This document shows positions 25,240 through 35,061 of a stretch of DNA of 64,000 nt, piece after piece. Within the stretch, counting starts at the first letter, position 1; every line of letters begins with the position of its first letter. Origin of the DNA: Alphaproteobacteria bacterium (lineage in GTDB: Bacteria; Pseudomonadota; Alphaproteobacteria; Sphingomonadales; Kordiimonadaceae); the NCBI GenBank assembly GCA_021774695.1, contig JAJFIU010000089.1, positions 1 to 64,000 on the forward strand, read 5' to 3'. A program made the position numbers and the translations under genes. Under the pieces are notes generated by a model. It had not been told where the DNA came from. It did no database searches and worked only from the letters and a program-made list of their open reading frames with translations.

Positions 25240-28017
25240 ATGAAACCAATCCGACAAAAACGGAGATTGATTAACCGCAAGGCGTTGACGGCTGCCCTTG
25301 AGGAAATGGCAGCTACTGTGCCAGAAAGCGATTGGCAGCCCCATTTGGTGGAGGTCTTGAAAGGCGCTCACCAAGCTGGTTGGGATGAGGTAAAGCGGCG
25401 GTTTTTTGACGAGGCCGACAAGGGTACGGTATCAGCCCAAGCGCTCAGTTATGTTTTGGACCAACTGATGCGGGTGCTCTATGACTTTGTAACAGAGCAT
25501 GTTTTTCCACTGGCCAACCCGACCGCCGGTGAGCGGTTATGTCTGGTGGCCACCGGCGGCTATGGTCGCGGCGAACTGGCACCCTATTCAGACATCGACC
25601 TTCTGTTTTTGATCCCCTACAAAGCCACGGCTTGGGCGGAAAATGTCGCGGAGTATATGCTTTATGTGCTGTGGGACTTGGGTCTTAAGGTTGGACACGC
25701 AACCCGAACCCCGGAAGAATGTGTTCGCCTAGCCAAAGAAGACCTGACAATCCGTACTTCATTACTGGAATCGCGCTATATTTGGGGTGAACAGAAGCTT
25801 TTTCAGCTGGCCGCAACCAGATTTTACAAACGCGTTGTGTCCGGCACTGGTCCGGCGTTTATTGCTCAAAAACTGGAAGAGCGCGATGGCCGCCACAAAA
25901 AAATGGGCGACAGCCGCTATGTGGTTGAACCCAATATAAAAGACGGCAAAGGCGGACTGAGAGACCTGCAAACTCTATGGTGGATTGCCCGCTACTTGTA
26001 CGGCGTGGAACGCAGCGGTGTGATCAATGAAGACATTTTAACCACAGCGGAAAACCGCCAGTTTGATAAAGCAGAGAATTTTTTATGGACCGTCCGGGTC
26101 GCATTGCATTTTCTGGCAGACCGTGCAGACGAGCGTCTGACGTTTGATATGCAACTGCGTCTGTCAGAGTTACTGCAATATAAAGACAGGGCTGGTTCAT
26201 CAGGGGTTGAGCGCTTCATGAAGCACTATTTTCTGGTAGCCAAACAGGTGGGGGACCTGACCAGAATTTTCTGCGCGGTTTTGGAGGCACGCCAACAAAA
26301 AACCTTTTTCTCGCGGCTACGGCGCACCAGGAAACTGCGTGGGTTTGGAGTACAGTCCGAACGGCTGGTTACCTTGAACGAAGATGACTTCCGAAACGAC
26401 CCGTCCTTGATGGTAAAGATTTTTGCCGTGGCAGATGAAAATGACCTGGATATCCACCCCGAAACACTGCGACTAATTAAACAAAATCTACCTAAAATGA
26501 GCCTGCCTGTGCGGCGCAGCGCAGACGCTAACAAATATTTTCTCGATATTTTAACCTCCCGAAAGCAAGGCGAGGTTAATTTGCGCAGAATGAACGAGGC
26601 CGGTGTTTTCGGCAGGTTCTTGCCCGACTTTGGCCGCGTTGTCGCGCAGATGCAATATGATATGTATCATCATTATACAGTTGATGAGCATACGATCCGG
26701 GCCGTGGGGCTGGTTGCAAAAATTGAAGCGGGCGAGCTGGAACAGGACCACCCCCTATCAACCGGCGTAATTCAGGAAATATTGTCCCGCAACGTTCTGT
26801 ATGTCGCGGTCTTGTTACATGATATTGCCAAAGGACGAGGCGGCAACCATTCCGTTATCGGTGCTGAAATAGCCGAGCGGGTATGCCCTAGGTTAGGCCT
26901 CAAGCCGTCCGAAACAGAAACCGTTGCCTGGCTGGTACGGTGGCATCTGCTGATGAGCAACACCGCTTTCAAGCGCGACCTGGCCGATCCAAAAACCATT
27001 CAGGATTTTTGTGACATCGTAAAAAGCCCCGAGCGCCTGCGCTTGCTGGTAGTTTTAACCGTCGTAGATATCCGGGCCGTTGGCCCCAATGTCTGGAATG
27101 GCTGGAAAGGCCAGCTGCTTCGCGAGCTATATTATGCAGCGGAAGAAGTATTGAGGCCGGGGCACGTAACAGTTGGGCGCAGCGACCGGGTAAAATGGAA
27201 AAAAGAAGCTTTCGTTAAAACACTCAAGGGGTGGTCGGCAACCGAATCCAAAAAACACCTGAAACGCATGATCGATGCTTACTGGATCGCAGAAGACAAT
27301 GACACACAGGTGCAAAATGCGCAGCTGATGCGACGCGTTGATAAAACAGACGACTTGATCGGCGTAGCAGCGCGGGTGGAAAAATGGCAAGCAATGACAA
27401 ATGTCGCCGTTTACACGCAGGATCACCCTGGTGTTATTGCCCGGGTTGTGGGTGCACTTGGTGTTGCAGGCGCGTCGATTCTGGGGGCAAAAATTCACAC
27501 CTCGCGAGACGGCATGGCAGTTGATAATTTCATCGTTCAGGATTTTGACGGCAACGCCTTTGATAGCCGCCAGCAATTAGACAAACTTGAAGAAACAATT
27601 CTCAAAACATTGCAAGGATCAGTACGTCCCAAAGAGCGGTTAGGGAAAAAGCGCCTTTTTGGGTCAAAGGATTCAGCTTTTACCATCGAACCTGTTGTGC
27701 TGCTGGACAATAAAGCATCAAGCAGATCGACGGTTATGGAAATAAACGCCAAAGACCGACCCGGCTTACTGTATGACCTGACCTACGCACTTTACGGGCT
27801 AAAACTTTCGATCATTTCGGCCCATGCGGCCACATACGGTGAGCGAGCAGTTGACGTATTTTATGTCACTGACCTTTTGGGTGGTAAAATTACCAACAAA
27901 ATCCGGCTGCGGAACGTTGAAGAAAAAATACTGAAAGCCGCTCGGGGTGAACCTATTTTCAGCAAAAAGGCCGAGGAAAAAAAGGATATTAAATCCGCAA
28001 CAGGAACCGCCGTATGA
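25240..28017 (+). CDS. glnD: Protein-PII uridylyltransferase/uridylyl-removing enzyme GlnD
   Basis: 925 residues. Nucleotidyltransferase domain: GGYGRGELAPYSDIDLLFL (GG...D-x-D). HD hydrolase domain: VLLHDIAKGRGGNHSVIGAE. Two C-terminal ACT domains (around 710-790 and 825-900; DHPGVIARVVGALGVAG and KDRPGLLYDLTYALYGLKLS) sense glutamine. It uridylylates PII proteins when nitrogen is short and removes UMP when glutamine is plentiful, so it works upstream of the NtrC/RpoN response. Its stop overlaps murJ by 4 bases, a pairing seen in many Alphaproteobacteria. Confidence 0.97.
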   Translation: MKPIRQKRRLINRKALTAALEEMAATVPESDWQPHLVEVLKGAHQAGWDEVKRRFFDEADKGTVSAQALSYVLDQLMRVLYDFVTEHVFPLANPTAGERLCLVATGGYGRGELAPYSDIDLLFLIPYKATAWAENVAEYMLYVLWDLGLKVGHATRTPEECVRLAKEDLTIRTSLLESRYIWGEQKLFQLAATRFYKRVVSGTGPAFIAQKLEERDGRHKKMGDSRYVVEPNIKDGKGGLRDLQTLWWIARYLYGVERSGVINEDILTTAENRQFDKAENFLWTVRVALHFLADRADERLTFDMQLRLSELLQYKDRAGSSGVERFMKHYFLVAKQVGDLTRIFCAVLEARQQKTFFSRLRRTRKLRGFGVQSERLVTLNEDDFRNDPSLMVKIFAVADENDLDIHPETLRLIKQNLPKMSLPVRRSADANKYFLDILTSRKQGEVNLRRMNEAGVFGRFLPDFGRVVAQMQYDMYHHYTVDEHTIRAVGLVAKIEAGELEQDHPLSTGVIQEILSRNVLYVAVLLHDIAKGRGGNHSVIGAEIAERVCPRLGLKPSETETVAWLVRWHLLMSNTAFKRDLADPKTIQDFCDIVKSPERLRLLVVLTVVDIRAVGPNVWNGWKGQLLRELYYAAEEVLRPGHVTVGRSDRVKWKKEAFVKTLKGWSATESKKHLKRMIDAYWIAEDNDTQVQNAQLMRRVDKTDDLIGVAARVEKWQAMTNVAVYTQDHPGVIARVVGALGVAGASILGAKIHTSRDGMAVDNFIVQDFDGNAFDSRQQLDKLEETILKTLQGSVRPKERLGKKRLFGSKDSAFTIEPVVLLDNKASSRSTVMEINAKDRPGLLYDLTYALYGLKLSIISAHAATYGERAVDVFYVTDLLGGKITNKIRLRNVEEKILKAARGEPIFSKKAEEKKDIKSATGTAV

Positions 28018-29588
28018 GTTTGATCAAACGAATTTCCACGGTTGGCGGCTTCACGTTGTTGAGCCGTATATTTGGGCTGGCCCGCGATTTTCTCATGGCG
28101 CGCTATCTGGGCGCAGGCATGGCGGCGGACGCATTTTTAATCGCGTTCAAACTACCTAATTTTTTCAGGCGTTTGTTTGCAGAAGGCGCATTTTCAGTTG
28201 GTTTTATTCCGCTGTTTTCTCGCGCATTGGGTAAAGATATTACCGCGGAAAGCCAAAAAGCTGCGGAGGCCTTTGCCGGCCGTGTGCTTGGCTGGCTATT
28301 GCCAGTACTTGTGGTGCTTTTAATAGTAATGGAACTATCGATGGTGCCGGTAATGCTGGGGTTAACCGGCGGTTTTGATGTTGGCGGTGCAGATTCAGTG
28401 CAAAAGTTTGATCTTGTGGTTGAGCTTGGTCGTTATACATTTCCTTATCTGTTGTTGATTTCACTGGTTTCCTTCTTCTCTGGCATGCTCAATGCCGTCG
28501 GTCGCTTTTCAGCAGCTGCATTTGCACCCGTACTACTCAATATACTTATGATCAGCGCCTTATTGCTGTTCCATGACACCGACGCCCAGGCTGCGCGCTA
28601 TCTGGCAGGTGCTGTATCCGTATCGGGTTTGGTTCAGTTAATATGGCTCTACGTTGCGGCCCGGCGGGCCGGTTTATCCGTGCACCTGCCACGTCCCCGT
28701 TTAACTGACGATGTGCGAGAACTATTGCGCATCATGGGCCCCGCCGCGATCGGTGCCGGGGTCATGCAAATCAACCTGCTTGCCGATGTGGTAATTGCGG
28801 CACGCATGTTACCGGAAGGGTCGGTTTCATGGCTTTTTTATGCCGACCGGCTGGCACAACTGCCGCTCGGCGTGATTGGAGTTGCCGTAGGCACAGTTTT
28901 ACTGCCGGGTATTTCGCGTCTGCTGGCTGCAAACGACCAGGCTGGCGCAATGGTCCAGCAAAACCGAGCGTTGGAATTCTCGCTTTTGATGACAATTCCC
29001 GCCGCTGCAGCACTGGCGGTGCTGGCAGAACCGGTCATTGCCACTATCTTCGAGCGCGGCGCCTTCAACGCGGCAGATACTGGTTCCACGTCAATGGCGT
29101 TGTTTGCCTATGCGTTCGGTCTGCCCGCCTATGTTATTCAAAAGGCATTAACACCAGCATATTTTGCCAGAAGTGACACCCGCACCCCGGTTATCTATGC
29201 CATCATATCGCTAGTGGTAAACCTGATCCTGAACTTGATTTTGATCCAGTATTTTGCCCACGTGGGGCTGGCAGCAGCTACAGCAATTGCTGCATGGCTT
29301 AATGTTGCGTTGCTATATTGGGGCCTTCGGACCAGAGGCCATTTCATCGCCGACAGTCGCACCCTTACCAACGCTATTAAATTTGTCGCTGCGAGCGCGG
29401 TGATGGGCGCGGCACTTTACTGGGCGGCCAGTCGTTTTGCCTTTGTCTTTGCAGAAGACGGTCTGGTTCGTGTCGGGGGGTTGGCCGGTTTCGTTATTGG
29501 CGGCGCTGCACTTTATTTCGCAGTTGTGTTTGCGCTCCGTGGTATTAATGTCCGCGAAATTACTGCATCACTGAAAAAGACACACTGA
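28014..29588 (+). CDS. murJ: Lipid II flippase MurJ
   Basis: 524 residues with about 14 membrane helices of the MVF/MurJ family. Conserved starts (TVGGFTLLSRIFGLARDFLM, GAGMAADAFLIAFKLPNFFR, LFAEGAFSVGFIPLFS) are present, including the charged residues of the transport cavity. It flips lipid II for peptidoglycan synthesis to the periplasmic face. Translation is coupled to glnD through the 4-base overlap. The peptidoglycan theme recurs at 33-36.8 kb. Confidence 0.96.
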   Translation: MSLIKRISTVGGFTLLSRIFGLARDFLMARYLGAGMAADAFLIAFKLPNFFRRLFAEGAFSVGFIPLFSRALGKDITAESQKAAEAFAGRVLGWLLPVLVVLLIVMELSMVPVMLGLTGGFDVGGADSVQKFDLVVELGRYTFPYLLLISLVSFFSGMLNAVGRFSAAAFAPVLLNILMISALLLFHDTDAQAARYLAGAVSVSGLVQLIWLYVAARRAGLSVHLPRPRLTDDVRELLRIMGPAAIGAGVMQINLLADVVIAARMLPEGSVSWLFYADRLAQLPLGVIGVAVGTVLLPGISRLLAANDQAGAMVQQNRALEFSLLMTIPAAAALAVLAEPVIATIFERGAFNAADTGSTSMALFAYAFGLPAYVIQKALTPAYFARSDTRTPVIYAIISLVVNLILNLILIQYFAHVGLAAATAIAAWLNVALLYWGLRTRGHFIADSRTLTNAIKFVAASAVMGAALYWAASRFAFVFAEDGLVRVGGLAGFVIGGAALYFAVVFALRGINVREITASLKKTH

Positions 29589-29686
29589 ACAGGCAGTATG
29601 CCGTTTTGCTTCGCCGTCCCGCTTGACCCGCGCGGCACAGCTTGCCATAAGGCGGGCACTTGATTTTTGCGAAACGGAGACCCGCT

Positions 29687-30700
29687 TTGACCACCTCGCC
29701 CAAAATATCCGGCCGCGTATTTTCCGGTGCACAGCCATCCGGCAATATGCATCTTGGCAACTATCTGGGCGCGTTCAAAAATTGGGCGCGGCTTCAAGAC
29801 AGTTATGAAGCTTTATACTGTATCGTGGATATGCATGCGATCACCGTTTGGCAGGACCCACTAATCCTTCAAGCCCAAATCCGTGAAGCTGCTGCAGCTT
29901 ATATCGCGTCTGGTGTCGATCCAGCACGCTCGATACTTTATAATCAGAGCAAAGTTGCAGGACACGCGGAACTGGCGTGGATTTTTAACTGTGTTGCGCG
30001 GCTGGGCTGGTTAAACCGCATGACCCAGTTCAAAGACAAGGCTGGCAAAAACAAGGAGAAGGCTTCGGTTGGCCTTTATGTCTATCCCAATCTTATGGCG
30101 GCGGACATCTTGTTGTACAAAGCCACCCACGTGCCGGTGGGTGAAGACCAAAAACAGCACCTGGAACTAACACGCGACATCGCGCAAAAATTCAATAGCG
30201 ACTATAACGCAGACATATTTCCGCTAACCGAACCAGTAATAATGGGTGAAGGTGCGCGGGTGATGAGCCTGCGCGATGGCAGCAAAAAAATGTCAAAATC
30301 TGATCCGTCTGACATGAGCCGGATCAATCTCAACGACAATGCCGACACATTGGCCGCAAAAATCCGCAAAGCCCGCACCGATGCAGAACCATTGCCAAGC
30401 GATGCGTCAGGCTTGCAGGGGCGCCCCGAAGCGGCAAACTTGGTTGGCATTTATGCCGCCCTGATGGACCAGAGCCGGGACAGCGTGTGCGCCGAGTATG
30501 AGGGTCAGGGTTTTGCTGAGTTCAAAAAAGCACTTACGGACGTTGTTGCCGCCAAATTAGCGCCGATCACTGAAGAAATGGCGCGGCTCCAGAAAGAGCC
30601 TGATTATATTGACGGTATTTTGTTAGACGGTGCCGAAAAGGCGCGCGTTCTTGCCGCGCCCGTGCTGGCCGAAGTAAAGCGCACGGTAGGGTATTTATAG
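29687..30700 (+). CDS. trpS: Tryptophanyl-tRNA synthetase
   Basis: 337 residues from the TTG at 29687, which has GGAGA 7 bases upstream; the frame is open another 9 codons. Class I signatures: HIGH-type [14 protein letters not shown] and KMSKS (KKMSKSDPS). It charges tRNA-Trp. The interval from murJ (about 100 bases) lacks a clear promoter. It is the usual fourth member of the mutS/glnD/murJ/trpS neighbourhood in Alphaproteobacteria. Confidence 0.95.
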   Translation: MTTSPKISGRVFSGAQPSGNMHLGNYLGAFKNWARLQDSYEALYCIVDMHAITVWQDPLILQAQIREAAAAYIASGVDPARSILYNQSKVAGHAELAWIFNCVARLGWLNRMTQFKDKAGKNKEKASVGLYVYPNLMAADILLYKATHVPVGEDQKQHLELTRDIAQKFNSDYNADIFPLTEPVIMGEGARVMSLRDGSKKMSKSDPSDMSRINLNDNADTLAAKIRKARTDAEPLPSDASGLQGRPEAANLVGIYAALMDQSRDSVCAEYEGQGFAEFKKALTDVVAAKLAPITEEMARLQKEPDYIDGILLDGAEKARVLAAPVLAEVKRTVGYL

Positions 30701-30929
30701 ACCAGCCTGTTCAGGACCCAAAGGCGACCAGTAGGCTTGTTCAGTTACGGTTCATATATAACGGGCTAACATATGAGGAAATCGCTTAACTGAGCGATCT
30801 TGTGTCAACTTGATTTAATGTCACCGCTGGATTTTCTCCAGCAATGCTTTTTGTGGTCGCTTAATCAGGTGTTTGTTCATAGTGTATAAAGCTACGGACT
30901 GCTTATCGTCTGTACCTTAAGGATTTAAT

Positions 30930-31574
30930 ATGGCCCGACAAATTTTCCGAACAGCTTCAATAGTGGTTATAGCGCTCGCTTTATCAGCCTGTGCCAGCAC
31001 TTTTAGAAGTAATGTGACCAGCTTTCACACCGCAACGCCTGCTGCAGGCGCAAAAGTTGTTTTGGTACCCATCGATGAAACCCGACAAGACAGCCTGGAA
31101 TATCGGCAATATGCCAGTTCTATCCAGGGCGTGTTAGAGCGCAGTGGTTTTGTTGGTGCCCGCAGCGACAAGCCGGACTATGTGATTGGCTTTGACGTTT
31201 CCATCAACGATGGCCGTGAAAAAATACGTGCCTTCCCGGGAGGCTTTGGTGTCAACAACAGATATTGGAACAGTGGTTATGCCTGGGGTGGCTGGTGGAA
31301 CCCACATTATGCCTTTGGCGGTGGTTTCGGCAGCGGATATGGGGCCGGTTTCGGTGGCAGTGACATCACAGCACGCACAGTATACCTGGCTGAATTACGA
31401 ATAGAAATTCGCGAGCCCGACGGTACCATGATCTTTGAAGCAACGGCAGAGACCGAATCGCGCTCCCGTAGCCTTCCTGAGCTTATCCCACTGTTAGCAG
31501 CGGCCCTGTTTGAAGAATTTCCTGGAGAAAACGGGAAAATGCGTCGCGTTAGGTTGGAGTTGGACCCCAAATAG
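30930..31574 (+). CDS. DUF4136-type outer-membrane lipoprotein
   Basis: 214 residues with a lipoprotein signal (IVVIALALSACAS; lipobox LSAC, Cys21). The mature protein has the DUF4136 pattern: a beta-strand start, VVLVPIDETRQDSLEYRQYA, GFDVSINDGREKIRAF, and a Gly/Trp/Tyr-rich loop (WGGWWNPHYAFGGGFGSGYG) before IRIEIREPDGTMIFEATAE. Such lipoproteins are periplasmic or outer-membrane proteins of unknown role. The Gly-rich loop is longer than usual. A strong terminator follows. Confidence 0.8.
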   Translation: MARQIFRTASIVVIALALSACASTFRSNVTSFHTATPAAGAKVVLVPIDETRQDSLEYRQYASSIQGVLERSGFVGARSDKPDYVIGFDVSINDGREKIRAFPGGFGVNNRYWNSGYAWGGWWNPHYAFGGGFGSGYGAGFGGSDITARTVYLAELRIEIREPDGTMIFEATAETESRSRSLPELIPLLAAALFEEFPGENGKMRRVRLELDPK

Positions 31575-31620
31575 CCCTGCGACTCCAGCCAACTGTTAAT
31601 GGCTAAATGTCCACCAAATC

Positions 31621-31648
31621 AAAAGCGGTCTCGCAAGGCCGCTTTTTT
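31621..31648 (+). terminator. Intrinsic terminator of the DUF4136 lipoprotein gene
   Basis: Arms AAAAGCGGTC (31621-31630) and GGCCGCTTTT (one G-T pair) with a short loop, followed by a T run. It ends the DUF4136 transcript about 50 bases after its stop. Confidence 0.85.
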
Positions 31649-31853
31649 GTTGTTCGCACCAATAATTCGTCAGGAAAGGTCTGCCTCCGACGATTTGGTG
31701 TTCATTCCGGCAGGGTCGAAACTGGTCAACGGTTGACATCACTGCGTTGGCGTGCGGCATGATCGCTGCGGCCTTTCATGTAATTGCGTTGGCAACTGAT
31801 GAAACGACTTGCCAACCCACAGAATAAATCATCGAAAACTAAATAGTGCAAAA

Positions 31854-31878
31854 AAAAGGGGCGAAAAACGCCCCTTTT
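31854..31878. terminator. Intrinsic terminator of the metallo-beta-lactamase-fold gene
   Basis: Perfect arms AAAAGGGGCG (31854-31863) and CGCCCCTTTT (31869-31878) with a 5-base loop and A/T runs on both sides, so it works in both directions. It stands about 16 bases beyond the minus-strand stop of the gene at 31894. Confidence 0.9.
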
Positions 31879-31893
31879 CTTAACCCTGCAACT

Positions 31894-32802
31894 TTAAAGA
31901 CTGTTGAAAACGAATCCAACAAACAGTTTTGGCCACTCAGCGCTAAAGCCAACAAAACTATCCAAAAAATCAGCTACCGGATTTTCGGCTTGCACTTCTT
32001 CCAGCGTTTTACCTGCTGACTTCATCTCAGCAACGCGGCCGCGCACAGTGACCAACATATCGCGGTAGGAGGTCAGCCCTTTGTTGTCAGTGACCTGGCC
32101 GTGGCCAGGAATAATGCGCGTTTCACCATTAACCATCGCCAACACTTTATTCGCTGCCGCAATCATGCCGTCTACTGAACCGCCGCTATCCACATCTATG
32201 AAGGGGAACATGCCAGCAAAAAACGTGTCTCCCATATGCACAACATTTGAGCCCTCAAAATACACAATGCTATCACCGTCGGTGTGCGCGTTGGCAACAT
32301 AATGCATACGCGCCTGTTCACCGTTCAGGTGCAGACCTGCCTGATCGTTGAACGTAACAACGGGTAAGGCTAAGCCTTCCTTGGGGGGTACGTGATCGTT
32401 AAACGCTTTAAGGAAAGTGCCCTTTTTCATACGAATCCGCACATTGTCGTGCGCAACAATAATTGTGCCTTCTTTGCCCAGGTTTTCATTCCCGCCGGTG
32501 TGGTCACCATGATAGTGGGTGTTGATGGCGAACCTGATTGGCTTATCGGAAAGGGCAGCGATTGCAGCTTTAATTTTTTCCGTCAGCGGCGCAAACTGGT
32601 CGTCAATGATATAAACACCGTCTTCGCCGACCGACACACCAATGTTGCCACCCTGACCGAACAATACGTATATATTACCGCTTACTTTCTCGGTTTTAAT
32701 CTCAACCTTGCTCCAGTCCTGTTCCTGCGCAGTTGCCAGTGTGGAACCCGCCATCAGCCCGATAGAAACGGCAGTTGCCGTCATCCATTTGTTGATATTC
32801 AC
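31894..32802 (-). CDS. Secreted metallo-beta-lactamase-fold hydrolase
   Basis: 302 residues from a GTG start that has AAGGAG 7 bases upstream; the frame is open further upstream. A Sec signal peptide (ATAVSIGLMAGSTLATAQE) precedes a metallo-beta-lactamase fold with the zinc motif THYHGDHTGG (HxHxDH), later His residues in NAHTDGDSIVYF and IPGHGQVTD. Proteins like this include class B-type hydrolases and quinoprotein-relay or SoxH-type proteins; which one cannot be told. Beta-lactam resistance should not be assumed. It has a bidirectional terminator after it and no operon partner. Confidence 0.85.
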   Translation of the reverse strand: MNINKWMTATAVSIGLMAGSTLATAQEQDWSKVEIKTEKVSGNIYVLFGQGGNIGVSVGEDGVYIIDDQFAPLTEKIKAAIAALSDKPIRFAINTHYHGDHTGGNENLGKEGTIIVAHDNVRIRMKKGTFLKAFNDHVPPKEGLALPVVTFNDQAGLHLNGEQARMHYVANAHTDGDSIVYFEGSNVVHMGDTFFAGMFPFIDVDSGGSVDGMIAAANKVLAMVNGETRIIPGHGQVTDNKGLTSYRDMLVTVRGRVAEMKSAGKTLEEVQAENPVADFLDSFVGFSAEWPKLFVGFVFNSL

Positions 32803-33049
32803 CAAACTTCTCCTTGACCCTGTGTGAAATCTCGAGCGCCATCTTAGACATTGCAATTGGGCGGTCAATGGTGGTCACATTCTATTGATATGACTTGGTC
32901 TGCGTTTTTGGCGGCTATGCCATCATGCGGTCATGGTTATGGTTTTTCATGTTTTTGCTTTGCCGTGGCCGCGGTTTTAGCTACATCAATACGGGTAAGC
33001 GACTAGCAAGCACACCGCGGGCGAGGTTGCTACAACGTGAGAGGTTCGG

Positions 33050-34276
33050 ATGTCCGAGAAAAAAGTGATCGCTGTCGTTTTTGGTGGCCGCAGTGTCGAA
33101 CATGATGTCAGCATCTTGACCGGCTTGCAGTTTATCGAGGCACTTGACCCAACGAAATACGAAGGCCTGCCAGTTTATGTGGATGCGCTTGGGCAGTGGT
33201 GGACCGGCGCGGCACTCAGAGACCGCTCGAAATACCCGGTGTCGCCAAGCGCGCAAGAAGGCCTGCAACAGGTTTATTTGGACCTGGCTGCACCAGCAAG
33301 CAACCGACCGCGGCTGACCACACGCGAAAAAAGTTTTTTGGGCGAGAAAACAAGGGTTATCGAATTTGACTTGATTGTCCCGGCGATACATGGCTCCAAC
33401 GGCGAGGACGGAACTCTGCAGGGACTGCTTGAATTTGCGGGCATTCCCTTTTCCGGCTGCCGCACGCTGGGTGCTGCCGCCACGATGAACAAAGAATTTG
33501 CAAAGGCATCCGCGCGCCAACACCGGCTTAATATCCTGCCCGAACTCACGGTTGAAAAGCCCGGCAAGGGCAACTTCCTTGACCCCGACGCACTAAGCAA
33601 AGAATTAACCACCGCACTCAGTGTCGATCCGTTCCCCCTAATCGTAAAACCCAGTAACCTGGGTTCCAGCGTCGGCGTGTCCAAAACCGATGACATGGAC
33701 GGGCTTATTGCGGCACTAATGGCGGTTTTCCGGCTTGATAAATCCGCAATCATTGAGCCTTTTGTGGCTAATTTAGTGGAATATAATATTGCGGTGAGAC
33801 GCACACCCGACGGCGATATCCAGACATCCGCAATTGAGCGGCCGCTCAGCGAAACTGATGTGTTGGATTTCAAGAATAAATATCTAGCTGGCGGCGCACC
33901 TGGCGGCCCTAAGTTGAACACTGGGCCAAGCGAAGGCATGGCGTCGCTGAACCGCGTATTGAACCCACCTGAGTTATCAGAAGCTCAGGAAGTCCAAATA
34001 CGCTCAACATCGGCATCAATTTTTTCTGCTTTAAATCTAGCTGGCAGCGTGCGAATCGATTTTTTATGCGACAGTAAAACCGGCGAATTATGGTTCAATG
34101 AAGCCAATACAGTACCAGGGTCGTTTGCCTACTTCCTGTGGGAAGCCGCCGCAGAACCGTTAAGTTTCCTGTCACTGACCAGCGATATGATTGACGAAGG
34201 TTTCCAGCTTTCTAGCGGCCGATTAGGCGCAACCGATGCCGCCAGCGGCGGCGCAACCATTTTTGCCGAGGGCTAA
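33050..34276 (+). CDS. Divergent D-alanine-D-alanine ligase-like ATP-grasp enzyme
   Basis: 408 residues, longer than standard Ddl (about 300-360). ATP-grasp features of Ddl are visible: GGRSVEHDVSILTG at the N terminus, HGSNGEDGTLQGLLE, IVKPSNLGSSVGVSK, LVEYNIAVRR, and the metal-binding end RIDFLCDSKTGELWFNEANT followed by VPGSFAYFLWE. In housekeeping Ddl the last block reads NEINTMPG(F/M)T, so this belongs to the variant group with ...PGS(L/F)A(F/Y)YLW. It should join D-Ala to a second D-Ala or another amino/hydroxy acid. It leads the trio with a hydrolase and a membrane MurF-like ligase. Confidence 0.85.
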   Translation: MSEKKVIAVVFGGRSVEHDVSILTGLQFIEALDPTKYEGLPVYVDALGQWWTGAALRDRSKYPVSPSAQEGLQQVYLDLAAPASNRPRLTTREKSFLGEKTRVIEFDLIVPAIHGSNGEDGTLQGLLEFAGIPFSGCRTLGAAATMNKEFAKASARQHRLNILPELTVEKPGKGNFLDPDALSKELTTALSVDPFPLIVKPSNLGSSVGVSKTDDMDGLIAALMAVFRLDKSAIIEPFVANLVEYNIAVRRTPDGDIQTSAIERPLSETDVLDFKNKYLAGGAPGGPKLNTGPSEGMASLNRVLNPPELSEAQEVQIRSTSASIFSALNLAGSVRIDFLCDSKTGELWFNEANTVPGSFAYFLWEAAAEPLSFLSLTSDMIDEGFQLSSGRLGATDAASGGATIFAEG

Positions 34277-34281
34277 GGGCT

Positions 34282-35061
34282 TTGGCTAACATTCCTGCAC
34301 ACCCAAGCACCGAAAGCTGGCACGAAGTTACTGTCGGCGACAAAGGGCCTTCCTTTGTCTGGCTGCATGGCTGGGCACAGGACCTCACCGCCTTCGACAA
34401 GTTGGTATCTCTTCTCGCCGGGACAGGCCGTCACCGTCTGTTTGACCAGCCAGGGTTCGGGAAAACCCCTATTGCCAACATGGAAGCCGATACCCGCGAC
34501 TATGCTGACCGTCTGGCTGGCATTTTAAAAGGAACCGGGCCTCACATTTTTGTTGGCCATAGCTTCGGCGTGCGCGTTTCGATCCAGATGGCCGCTAACC
34601 ACCCCGAGTTGGTTTCGGCCGTTATCGGCATCGCGGGCGCAGGTTTGCAGCGAAAACGATCACTTTTATTCCAAGCAAAAGCCCAAATGACAAAAACCTG
34701 GGGGCAGATGACAAGGCTAATTGATCAGTTTTTCGGCACTTCCTTGCGGTCCAGCTTTGAGGCACGATTTGGCAGCGCCGATTACCGAAACGCTGGCGCG
34801 CTAAGAACAACCTTTGTCAAGGTTGTCACCGAGGACTTGAGCCCGCAGGCTGCAAAAACAACATGCCCAGTCTGCCTGATATACGGCGAAAACGACAGCG
34901 AAACGCCACCGGAGTTTGGCAGGCGCTACGCAGAATTAATGCCCAGTGCTACGTTTTACGAACTTCCCGGATTTAACCATTGGGACATCTTGACCCGCGG
35001 CACCTATCAGTGCGAAGCCATCATCAAACAGTTTTTAGATAAATCGAGCTTCAATGATTGA
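34282..35061 (+). CDS. Alpha/beta hydrolase in the ligase cassette
   Basis: 259 residues from a TTG start 6 bases after the ligase stop, so probably co-translated. It has an alpha/beta hydrolase fold: oxyanion region WLHGWAQD, nucleophile elbow GHSFG (Ser about 95), Asp in YGENDSETPP, and catalytic His in PGFNHWDI. No signal peptide. It overlaps the next gene by 8 bases. A role in recycling or editing the Ddl/MurF product (for example an esterase or peptidase) is an inference from its position between two peptide-ligase genes. Confidence 0.85.
   Translation: MANIPAHPSTESWHEVTVGDKGPSFVWLHGWAQDLTAFDKLVSLLAGTGRHRLFDQPGFGKTPIANMEADTRDYADRLAGILKGTGPHIFVGHSFGVRVSIQMAANHPELVSAVIGIAGAGLQRKRSLLFQAKAQMTKTWGQMTRLIDQFFGTSLRSSFEARFGSADYRNAGALRTTFVKVVTEDLSPQAAKTTCPVCLIYGENDSETPPEFGRRYAELMPSATFYELPGFNHWDILTRGTYQCEAIIKQFLDKSSFND

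Larger units (their letters stand above)
31575..31893. other. Gene-free stretch between two terminators
   Basis: No credible gene in about 320 bases. It holds two terminators (31621-31648 and 31854-31878). Between them lies a TTGACA at 31733-31738, with CATGAT 19 bases further on. An unannotated small RNA there is possible but unproven. Confidence 0.4.
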
